This document shows, one piece after another, positions 1-6,904 of a stretch of DNA of 39,119 bases (position 1 is its first letter; each line of letters starts with the position of its first letter). The DNA is from Ruminiclostridium sp. GTDB taxonomy: Bacteria; Bacillota; Clostridia; Oscillospirales; Ruminococcaceae. The notes beneath the pieces were generated by a model. It saw only the letters and a list, made by a program, of their open reading frames with translations, had not been told where the DNA came from and ran no database searches. Location of the stretch: the NCBI GenBank assembly GCA_017942025.1, contig JAGAVH010000013.1, forward strand, positions 1 through 39,119, read 5' to 3'. The translations under genes were made by a program, and so were the position numbers.

Positions 1-742
1 GCATCATATCGGGAGCCGGCATCTGGGGCATTTCCATAGCAGGTGCTGGCGCCGGTGTCGGAGCAGGAGCAGGAGTAGGTGTCGGTGCGGGAGCAGGTGC
101 TGGTGCCGGCTCAGGCTCTGCTGAACCATCATCAAGCATACCGCTCATTCCAAGGAGCTTATTTGCAAGCTCCTCTGCAAGACTTACGTCAAGCACCGAT
201 ATAAATTCTGATTTTATTACACCGTCGATAGTCAGGTCGAAGTTTACCGCCGCTACTATGGTGTCATCGTCAAGCTCCTGTAAATCGCCTATCTTTACGT
301 CTGAAAGTATGTAGGGCGTAGGAGTTGATATGTCAATATGCGTTCCTAAAAAGTCGGAAAGTGCTGTTGCTGAAGCGCCCATCATCTGGTTCATAACCTC
401 GGAGACAGCGCTGATATTCAACTCATCAAATTCAAAGTCGGGAGAGATGACAGGAGGCATACCCATAAGCTGATTTAAAATAAGCTGTACGTCATCCTGC
501 TTTAAAATCATCAGGTTAGAACCTGAAAGTCCCTTTACATATACTATCTTTACTGCAATGGCAGGCTCCAGTCTGTCATAGTTCAGCTCGCCTACCCTGA
601 CAACGCTTACCTTCGGAGTGGTTATCCATACCTTGCAGTTGAGCAGTTCTGAAACGGCGGTCGCCGAGCTGCCCATACTTATATTCATAACCTCACCGAC
701 GGCGTCAAGCTGCAGATCCGTCAAGATGTTATTTTCGGACAT
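1..742 (-). CDS. fliY: Flagellar motor switch phosphatase FliY (partial, C-terminus beyond left edge)
   Basis: This is the switch-complex subunit of Firmicutes that combines a CheC-like CheY-P phosphatase with a C-terminal FliN/SpoA domain. The frame is open from an ATG at 742 to the window edge, about 247 codons. Both CheC-type phosphatase signatures ([D/S]xxxExxN) are intact: D13-E17-N20 and S111-E115-N118. After about residue 200 the chain becomes a Pro/Ala/Thr-rich linker, encoded by low-complexity DNA at about 30-120. The FliN-like domain expected next lies outside the window. A GAGG ribosome binding site sits inside the end of fliM, and the gap between the genes is 10 bp, so translation is probably coupled. 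CheC alone is the alternative, but the linker and the position after fliM favour FliY. Confidence 0.9.
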   Translation of the reverse strand, partial: MSENNILTDLQLDAVGEVMNISMGSSATAVSELLNCKVWITTPKVSVVRVGELNYDRLEPAIAVKIVYVKGLSGSNLMILKQDDVQLILNQLMGMPPVISPDFEFDELNISAVSEVMNQMMGASATALSDFLGTHIDISTPTPYILSDVKIGDLQELDDDTIVAAVNFDLTIDGVIKSEFISVLDVSLAEELANKLLGMSGMLDDGSAEPEPAPAPAPAPTPTPAPAPTPAPAPAMEMPQMPAPDMM

Positions 743-752
743 TATCTTTACC

Positions 753-1745
753 TCAATTCTTCAGAATATTATCTATCTTGAATGCTTTCTTATTGTTGTA
801 TGTACCCAGCTTTCCGTCAAACCAGTAGGTTTCGCCTATCTTCATTGTAGCGTTGGCTGTTATCGGCTTATCAAGCGGAATTATATCGCCCACCTGAAGT
901 CCGAGTACATCCTTCAGTTCAAGATTGGTATCAGCAAGTACGGCTGTAACCGTAAGTTCGGTATCGCCCAGACCCTTCAGGATAATTTCCTTTCTTTCAG
1001 CCTCCTTTGTGGCTGCTGAAACACGTCTGCCTGATGAGAACTTTGCTGAGAATTTCTTCATTATCTGATCCATCGTAAGTGCTGACATACAGAAGGAGAT
1101 AACCGATTTTGACTCGTTTATCGTAACCTCCATAGCAACGATGATCATAGTTTCGTCCGCGTCTGACGCAGAAATCACACGGGAGTTGGTTTCTATATTG
1201 AGAAGCTTCGGATTCGTATCCACATAACCATCCCAGGCATCCTGCAAATGTGATGTAAACCTATTTATTATACCGCGCATAACATTGATTTCAATTTCTG
1301 TAAAATCTCTGTCTGCGTCCTGATAACTGCCTCTGCCGCCGAGCATTCGGTCTATCATTGTAAAGGTAAGTGAGTTGGAGAGCTGTAATACTGCACTGCT
1401 CTCCTCTATATCCTCATCCTTTATGCCGATATCTATAATACCCATTATAGTGTAATCCGGCAGAGCGTTACTGAATTCGAAATATTTCTGTTCCTCTATA
1501 CTTGCAAGGCTTACCTTGCAGTAAAGTCTTAATAGTCCCGTTATATACGAGGAAAGATGTCTGGCATAGCTCTCGAAGATTCGTTCGAGTATCTTGATCT
1601 GCTCTTTAGTGAACTTTTTCGGAGTGCGGAAATCGTATTCCTTGACTTCGTTTTTGTCATCCTTGGTATCAAGCTCTATCTTTTCGCCCGAAAGCACGCT
1701 GTTGAGCATCGCGTCTATCTGCTCTTGTGTGAGGGTTTCAGCCAA
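753..1745 (-). CDS. fliM: Flagellar motor switch protein FliM
   Basis: FliM links CheY-P to FliG in the C-ring. The 330-residue length is normal. The N-terminus (AETLTQEQIDAMLN) is the conserved CheY-P-binding peptide containing the QxxIDAL/M core. The middle CheC-like domain spans roughly residues 45-230 and contains the GGRG motif in MLGGRGSYQD. The C-terminal SpoA domain has the LQVGDIIPLDKP motif. The start is a TTG at 1745, because GGGAGGG lies 8 nt upstream; the nearby ATG is in another frame. It lies between motB and fliY in one operon. Confidence 0.96.
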   Translation of the reverse strand: MAETLTQEQIDAMLNSVLSGEKIELDTKDDKNEVKEYDFRTPKKFTKEQIKILERIFESYARHLSSYITGLLRLYCKVSLASIEEQKYFEFSNALPDYTIMGIIDIGIKDEDIEESSAVLQLSNSLTFTMIDRMLGGRGSYQDADRDFTEIEINVMRGIINRFTSHLQDAWDGYVDTNPKLLNIETNSRVISASDADETMIIVAMEVTINESKSVISFCMSALTMDQIMKKFSAKFSSGRRVSAATKEAERKEIILKGLGDTELTVTAVLADTNLELKDVLGLQVGDIIPLDKPITANATMKIGETYWFDGKLGTYNNKKAFKIDNILKN

Positions 1746-1818
1746 AAATTCATCCCTCCCTTTCTGATATGCTTTTTGTATCCGCAGACGCTGCAGGTCT
1801 GCTTTTTATCTGTTTATT

Positions 1819-2838
1819 CTATTCTGCACTACTTTCAGGTGCAGAGGTGAGTATATCTGTAGGAATTCCTGTTGTGGGCTTCTGGAAGATGGGACCGGCA
1901 TTGCTGTTATCACCGGTATTGCCTGAACCTTCGCCCTCGTACTTGCTTTCAAGTCCGTCGATTATTTCACCTACTACATTCTTGTCTGCCTCACTCTGAT
2001 TCTTGTCATTTTCATCATAAGGATCGGAGGGTAAACCGTCAAGTCTGTATTCGTATTTCAATATATCGTCAATGACCGCCTGAGATGTCATATCAAGGTC
2101 GTCACGTACAATCATCATTTCAACACGTCTGTTCTGTGCTCTGCCTTCATCAGTGTCATTATCCGCTATGGGAGAGTAACATGCCTTTCCTTCTACAGTA
2201 AACTTCTGACTGTCAAGCATCTTGTTATAGTCCGCATATTTTACTACGCTGGAAGCTCTTGCCGCTGACAGGTCCCAGTCATTTACCTCTGATACAGCCA
2301 TCGCAGTATGTCCTGATACCGAGCAGGATTTTACAAATTCGTTTACCGCTCTGATACCGGGCATTATCTTGTTCATCGCTTGCTTGCCTTCTTCCTTTAA
2401 AACGGCACTGTTTCCGTCGAAAAGAATGGTATTGTCAAAGCGGATGAATATTCTTGTGGGGGTCTGCTGTATTGTTACATACTGCCCTAAATCACTTTCC
2501 TCAATGGTTGTGCTGAGATAGCTGTAGAGCTGATTGAAGTTCTGGGGAAGTCCCTCTATCTCCTCGCTATTGTTACCGCTTGATTCGGGATTCGGGGGAG
2601 CCTGTGCATTACCGTTTGATTCGGTTGCATTGTTGTTAGGCATTTCGTCCATTACAAAGGGGTTTATATATGTTCCGCTTGAAGTGAACGCCTGATATAT
2701 GTACTGCCATTTGGTTTCATCTACCGATGAAGCGGAATAAAGGAGTACGAAAAAGCAAAGGAGCAGCGTTACCATATCCGCATAAGTATCCAGCCAGTTA
2801 CCCTTTTCGGGTTCTTTGGCTTCTCTTCTTTTAGCCAT
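1819..2838 (-). CDS. motB: Flagellar stator protein MotB (PomB-like membrane segment)
   Basis: This is the peptidoglycan-anchored ion-channel subunit of the flagellar stator. A basic N-terminus is followed by one membrane helix (about 19-39) in which D21 of the YAD motif aligns with the ion-carrying aspartate of MotB/PomB. The helix reads LLLCFFVLL, with C28 aligning to a cysteine of the sodium-type PomB. Residues 60-110 are an Asn/Pro/Ser-rich linker. An OmpA-like peptidoglycan-binding domain spans about 140-250 (SGHTA, NDWDLSAARA, NRRVEMMI). An acidic, disordered tail of about 80 residues follows, longer than usual. Its own sigma-A promoter lies in the gap to motA. Confidence 0.94.
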   Translation of the reverse strand: MAKRREAKEPEKGNWLDTYADMVTLLLCFFVLLYSASSVDETKWQYIYQAFTSSGTYINPFVMDEMPNNNATESNGNAQAPPNPESSGNNSEEIEGLPQNFNQLYSYLSTTIEESDLGQYVTIQQTPTRIFIRFDNTILFDGNSAVLKEEGKQAMNKIMPGIRAVNEFVKSCSVSGHTAMAVSEVNDWDLSAARASSVVKYADYNKMLDSQKFTVEGKACYSPIADNDTDEGRAQNRRVEMMIVRDDLDMTSQAVIDDILKYEYRLDGLPSDPYDENDKNQSEADKNVVGEIIDGLESKYEGEGSGNTGDNSNAGPIFQKPTTGIPTDILTSAPESSAE

Positions 2839-2901
2839 ATCAACGCCTGCCTTTCTTTCTGAATTTTACTGTACTACGAAAACTATCTCCGTAACTAAAT
2901 A

Positions 2902-2930
2902 ATTATAACATATTTCTGCTGATTTTTCAA
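2902..2930 (-). promoter_or_regulatory. Sigma-A promoter of motB-fliM-fliY
   Basis: On the minus strand a -35 TTGAAA (2925-2930) and a -10 TATAAT (2902-2907) are separated by exactly 17 nt in the 95-bp motA-motB gap. This internal promoter would let motB, fliM and fliY be made apart from the upstream operon. The distance from the -10 to the motB ATG is about 63 nt. Confidence 0.75.
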
Positions 2931-2933
2931 GCA

Positions 2934-3710
2934 TTATTCCTTTTTTGAAGCGGGTTTTTTCTTGGTATTCTGAGGAAGCATAAATTCCAGCTTCTCCTGA
3001 ATAAGTCTGGGGTTGGAGCCTGCCGCAATCGCAAGTACGCCTTCCTCGATTATCTGCATACATAAAACTTCGTCATCGTGTGTATTTTTAAGAGAACTTG
3101 CAATAGGTGCAAAGATAACGTTTGAGAAGAGCGAGCCATAGAAGGTTGTGATAAGAGCAACCGCCATACCGCCTGAAAGGTCGCTGGAGTCTGTACCCAT
3201 ACCACGGAGCATGTTTACAAGACCTACGAGAGTACCTAACATACCGAAGGCAGGGAATACTGAGACACCCTTTTCGTAGAAAGCTCTGCCTGCTTCGTGA
3301 CGGGCACACATAAAGTCAATGGCGTCGTCCAGCATCTGTCTTACCTTATCGGGGTCATTGGCGTCAACTATGAGCATAAGGCTTTCCTTCATAAAAGGAT
3401 CGTTGCACTTGTTTGCACTGTCTTCAAGAGCGATAAGACCCTTACTACGTGCAATTTTAGCAAATTCTACTATCTGCTCTATGTAGGATTCAGGCTTGAA
3501 TTTCTTGGGGAACAATGCAATCTTCAACGTCTTGGGAAGATTGCCCAGGTATGAAAGCGGGAAGGAGCCGATCAGACATCCTATAGTACCGCCTATTGTG
3601 ATAGCCAGCGACGGAACGTCAATAAACCAGCCGATCTGTCCACCCTGGAATATACCGTAAATAACAAGACCGAATGATATTACCCATCCGACGATAATTG
3701 TAATATTCAA
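2934..3710 (-). CDS. motA: Flagellar stator protein MotA (PomA-like)
   Basis: MotA forms the four-helix ring around MotB that couples ion flow to FliG. The TTG at 3710 is chosen as the start (258 aa) because a perfect AGGAGG (3719-3724) lies 8 nt upstream; a longer frame from an ATG at 3746 has no such site and would contain this ribosome binding site. The N-terminal part, with GGQIGWFIDVPSLAITIGGT, follows the PomA pattern. The proline-containing helices VFPAFGMLGTLVGLVNML and the IFAPIAS segment correspond to membrane segments 3 and 4. The cytoplasmic loop between about 60 and 150 is helical and charged, as expected for FliG contact. It is followed by motB. Confidence 0.95.
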   Translation of the reverse strand: MNITIIVGWVISFGLVIYGIFQGGQIGWFIDVPSLAITIGGTIGCLIGSFPLSYLGNLPKTLKIALFPKKFKPESYIEQIVEFAKIARSKGLIALEDSANKCNDPFMKESLMLIVDANDPDKVRQMLDDAIDFMCARHEAGRAFYEKGVSVFPAFGMLGTLVGLVNMLRGMGTDSSDLSGGMAVALITTFYGSLFSNVIFAPIASSLKNTHDDEVLCMQIIEEGVLAIAAGSNPRLIQEKLEFMLPQNTKKKPASKKE

Positions 3711-3785
3711 AATAAAGTCCTCCTGACGCAAGGAATTCCCTTGCATAATTTGTGTATCTTAACGGGCTTTCCGCAATTTTCCGGA

Positions 3786-3986
3786 TCAGTCCCTTTCTAG
3801 TCGGGTCCGTTTTATAGAACGCTTATACTCTTTTATAAGCGCCAGTATTTCATCCATAGATTCTTCTACGATATAGGAGTGACCGTTTTCCATCTGCACA
3901 ACTGTATCGGGATTTTCTGTCACCAGCTCTATCATATCGCAGTTTATCATAATTTTTTCGCCGCTTAATTTGTTTAAAAAAATCAT
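3786..3986 (-). CDS. flbD: FlbD/SwrD-family flagellar protein
   Basis: This 66-residue protein (MIFLNKLSGEKIMINCDMIE...) matches the FlbD family, called SwrD in Bacillus subtilis, where it raises flagellar motor power. The family hallmark is a short N-terminal beta region that includes the conserved N-x-x-x-I-E, then a basic C-terminus (IKEYKRSIKRTRLE). No membrane segment is seen. The ATG at 3986 follows GAGGGAAAT. It sits between flgE and motA, the conserved position in Firmicutes operons, which fits a role in stator function. Confidence 0.9.
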   Translation of the reverse strand: MIFLNKLSGEKIMINCDMIELVTENPDTVVQMENGHSYIVEESMDEILALIKEYKRSIKRTRLERD

Positions 3987-4018
3987 ATTTCCCTCTGTCC
4001 TTTTTCTGCTTTATTAAA

Positions 4019-4048
4019 GGGGGATATACCCCCGACTTTCATCGGGGG
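4019..4048 (-). promoter_or_regulatory. Two mutually exclusive hairpins between flgE and flbD
   Basis: A run of five Cs at 4029-4033 (GGGGG on the transcribed strand) can pair in two ways. With 4019-4023 it forms a 5-bp stem closing ATATA. With 4042-4048 it forms a 7-bp stem CCCCCGA/TCGGGGG around a 6-nt loop. The first is followed on the minus strand by TTTAATAAA, a weak T-tract. The pair could tune the hook-to-stator ratio as a leaky terminator or RNA-processing site; that role is inference. Confidence 0.45.
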
Positions 4049-4063
4049 GATCCCTTGTTAACG

Positions 4064-5632
4064 TTATCTCTTGAGATTTACAATTTCCTCAAGCATAGTG
4101 TCTGAGGTTGTGATGATTCTTGAGTTTGCCTGGAAACCTCTCTGTGTAATAATCATATCGGAGAATTCCTGAGAAAGGTCAACGTTTGACATTTCAAGAG
4201 CACCTGATACGATAGAAGCTGAGCCGTTTTCGCCTGCAATATTGAGGTGGGGTACGCCTGAAGAAAGAGTTTCTCTCCAGTAGGAGCTGCCTACCTGCTC
4301 AAGGCCGTTGGGGTTTTCGAAGGTTACAACGTCGATTCTGCCCAGCATAATGATGCCGTGAACAGCGTGTACGCCGTAAACTGTACCGTCTTCGTTGATA
4401 TATACGCTGTCAAGGTCCTTTACAGTCTGTTCAGCCTGTACACGACCGTCTGTCAGCTTGATGTTACCTAAAAGCTCAACCATATCAGAGTAGAAGTTGT
4501 TGGAACCGCCTGAAAGACCAACCTTACCGTTTACTTCGAGGAAGTCGCCGGGTGCTGCTGCAGCATTTGCGTCCCAGTCGTCACTTTCTAATGTGAGCTG
4601 ATACTTTTCATTATCGCCTGCCGCCTTGTCTACAGCCGCCTGGATGTCAGCAAGAGTAGCGCCGTCACATACGCTGATTGTAAGGCCGTTGTCATTCCAC
4701 TTTGCTGTAACCTCGTCTGCATTCTTTGAATATCTCATTGTGATGGTGTAGTTGTTTGCATAGTCACCGGGGAGAGTTGTTGTAAAGGTGATGTTTGCTT
4801 CGTTTGTACCATCGGAGAGCTTCATTGTGTTGCTTGCTACTGTTGCAGGAACTTCGTCTGCGGGAGGAATAGTTTCAAGCTCAAAGGATAAGGGAAGTAC
4901 ACCGGGGATATCAACACCACCGTTTTCACAAGCTCTTGTGATAGCGTCCTCTACGTCCTCTGCTGTTGTATATTCGTTATTCTTGTTAAGCTGAACGATA
5001 AGCTTGGAGCCGCTTAAATAAGCGTAGTCGCTGTCGCCTACTATAAAGCCTACCGACATATTTCCGTCAGGTGTAGCTGTTGCCGCAGATACGGAAAGGG
5101 GATATGTGCTGCCGTTATAATTGATATCCTTTGAGTAGCTTGCCTCGTTGTCAAGTACCTCGGGAACTACGAATGTGATTCTGTTTGAAGAAGCTTCTAT
5201 GCCTGTAGCGTCACCGCTTACGCCAAGCACCATATTACCGTTGGCGTCAACTAAGTTACCTGCGCTGTCTACATTGAAGATACCTGCTCTTGTGTAGAAG
5301 ATGCTGCCTGCCTCGTCCATAACCTGGAAGAAGCCGTCGCCTGAAAGTGCACAGTCATATACGCTGTCAGAATATGTAAAGCCTGACTGTCCCATAATCT
5401 GTCCGATAGCACCGAGCTTAGTACCATAACCTACCTGAGAGGGGTTTACACCACCCTGTACGGCAGAACCGGCAGAACCGTTCTTCTTTGTCTGATAATA
5501 AACCTCCTGGAAGGTTGTAACGCTTGTCTTAAAACCTGTTGTATTAACGTTGGCAATGTTGTTACCTATAACGTCCATCTTCTGCTGATGAGTCTTTAAA
5601 CCTGACACGCCTGAAAATAATGATCTTACCAT
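4064..5632 (-). CDS. flgE: Flagellar hook protein FlgE
   Basis: This is the extracellular hook subunit, exported by the flagellar type III system. The start is the ATG at 5632 (MVRSLFSGVSGLK), 7-8 nt after AAAGGA; the frame extends eight codons further without a better site. The rod/hook N-terminal signature (GLKTHQQKMDVIGNNIANVNT) and C-terminal helix (QEFSDMIITQRGFQANSRII) bracket the FlgE-type LSGDGFFQV and FYTRAGIF motifs. At 522 residues it is much larger than short FlgE/FlgG-like hooks of about 260, through an inserted Ala/Thr/Gly-rich domain at about 150-400 that is probably exposed on the hook surface. It is preceded by the TIGR02530 gene and flgD. Confidence 0.95.
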   Translation of the reverse strand: MVRSLFSGVSGLKTHQQKMDVIGNNIANVNTTGFKTSVTTFQEVYYQTKKNGSAGSAVQGGVNPSQVGYGTKLGAIGQIMGQSGFTYSDSVYDCALSGDGFFQVMDEAGSIFYTRAGIFNVDSAGNLVDANGNMVLGVSGDATGIEASSNRITFVVPEVLDNEASYSKDINYNGSTYPLSVSAATATPDGNMSVGFIVGDSDYAYLSGSKLIVQLNKNNEYTTAEDVEDAITRACENGGVDIPGVLPLSFELETIPPADEVPATVASNTMKLSDGTNEANITFTTTLPGDYANNYTITMRYSKNADEVTAKWNDNGLTISVCDGATLADIQAAVDKAAGDNEKYQLTLESDDWDANAAAAPGDFLEVNGKVGLSGGSNNFYSDMVELLGNIKLTDGRVQAEQTVKDLDSVYINEDGTVYGVHAVHGIIMLGRIDVVTFENPNGLEQVGSSYWRETLSSGVPHLNIAGENGSASIVSGALEMSNVDLSQEFSDMIITQRGFQANSRIITTSDTMLEEIVNLKR

Positions 5633-5745
5633 AGTAAATTCCTTTCTCAAATACAAATGATTGTTTTTAGCTTTGTATTTTCACGTGTCAACCGTTTCCG
5701 CTTATCAATCGGTCAAAGCGGAGAATACTTCCTTTCGGTCCGGTA

Positions 5746-6153
5746 TTACATAATTACGGTTGAATCTATATTTGTGAAAATATTTCCTTTTAAGTCCTCC
5801 TGGGACATTGTTGTGATTACAGTGTTGTTTTTTACACTTACCACAAAAGCAGTGGAATCAACTAACACCAGAGTTTCGTTACTGCCTTTTTCTGCAGCTA
5901 TTTCAATACCCTTGTTAAGTCTTTCCAGCATATCCGAATCGAGTATCTCGATATTTCTGCTTTCAATGCGCTTCACTGCGTGCTTTGAAAAGCCTACTGC
6001 GGAATTTCTTGCTTCAAGCTCCGTTTTGAGAGCCTCGGCAAAGGACTGACCGCCATCTACGGAATTATTCGCATTCCCTGCTTTAACGGTAGAGCCGCCA
6101 ACACTGCCTGTCGTAATCTGAAGATTACGCAGCTTCAGTTCATTTATCAGCAT
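5746..6153 (-). CDS. TIGR02530-family flagellar operon protein
   Basis: The 135-residue protein (FAEALKTELEARN...FSKHAVKRIESRNI...MLERLNKGIEIAAEKGS) matches the small family found between flgD and flgE in Firmicutes and other phyla, TIGR02530. It has no signal peptide or membrane helix. The centre holds the FSKHAxxRI motif of the family, followed by a helix and a beta-rich end (LVLVDSTAFVVSVKNNTVITTM). Its role is unproven; position suggests a hook-assembly factor. It begins 24 bp after flgD. Confidence 0.8.
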   Translation of the reverse strand: MLINELKLRNLQITTGSVGGSTVKAGNANNSVDGGQSFAEALKTELEARNSAVGFSKHAVKRIESRNIEILDSDMLERLNKGIEIAAEKGSNETLVLVDSTAFVVSVKNNTVITTMSQEDLKGNIFTNIDSTVIM

Positions 6154-6177
6154 ATTGTTTACCGCTTTCCGTGTGTT

Positions 6178-6873
6178 TTAGTTTTCACTGATTATATCCA
6201 TTATCCTCTTCAGCTCATCTTCACCATCTGACGCTTCGCCGCTGTCGGGCTTTACCTCAGGGTCGGTAACATAGAAGATTTCCGATACAGAATAAAGATA
6301 TCCGTTTATTACAATCTTTGCGTCGCCGTCATCTGTGATTTCAGCAGAATCAACGATGCCGTTGTCATAGTAGAACTTTCCGTCCTCGCCAAGTACCTTG
6401 ACTGTAACTTCCTTACCTATAAAGGATGACGCTGTCTTGATATCCGTAAGCTCCTTTTCAGGCTCGGGATCGTTTACGCCCTTTATTGAGGATAATTCGT
6501 ACATTTCGCCGTCAACTATCACCTTTACGGTGCTTCCGCTGATGTTTACGCCTGTGCACAGTCCGGATTTCAGTGTTCCGTCTTCATTCTGAGAATTTAC
6601 TGTTACCTTCTTGCCTACAAGGTTTGACGCGTAGTTGGACATGCTGTACTTTAAATTGTCCTGCTGTGACTGGAGTGCCGTGAACTGTGCCATCTGTGAT
6701 ACGAACTCTGTGTTTGACATAGGCTCCAGGGGGTCCTGGTTGCTCATTTCAGCCATTAAAAGACTGAAGAAGGTTTCGGTATTTATCATATCGTTGCCCT
6801 TTGTCTTGTCAAACAGATGTGCGTATTTTTCGTGGTTGTTCTGCACCGTCTGCATACTAGAAATTTCAGCCAT
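6178..6873 (-). CDS. flgD: Hook-capping scaffold protein FlgD
   Basis: FlgD caps the growing hook and guides FlgE polymerisation. The conserved N-terminal export and assembly region is present (FFSLLMAEMSNQDPLEPMSNTEFVSQMAQFTALQ, given here as the QDPLEPM and AQFTALQ motifs at about 45-75). The C-terminal part is beta-rich with two similar segments (VGKKVTVNSQ and IGKEVTVKVL, each followed by a G-x-V-x-G/S pattern), consistent with paired small beta domains. The ATG at 6873 follows AAAGGAGAAAGTG and is preferred to the GTG one codon earlier. The C-terminus is acidic. Confidence 0.94.
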   Translation of the reverse strand: MAEISSMQTVQNNHEKYAHLFDKTKGNDMINTETFFSLLMAEMSNQDPLEPMSNTEFVSQMAQFTALQSQQDNLKYSMSNYASNLVGKKVTVNSQNEDGTLKSGLCTGVNISGSTVKVIVDGEMYELSSIKGVNDPEPEKELTDIKTASSFIGKEVTVKVLGEDGKFYYDNGIVDSAEITDDGDAKIVINGYLYSVSEIFYVTDPEVKPDSGEASDGEDELKRIMDIISEN

Positions 6874-6904
6874 CACTTTCTCCTTTCATAAATTTTTACG
6901 GGAA

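Noticed and set aside
618-1019. A 133-codon plus-strand frame opposite fliY/fliM
   Set aside because: It is antisense to two well-supported genes, lacks a ribosome binding site and has no recognisable domain.
5649-5680. Inverted repeat AAATACAAA/TTTGTATTT before flgE as a thermosensor
   Set aside because: A 9-bp AT-only stem with a 14-nt loop that does not cover the ribosome binding site; too weak to call.
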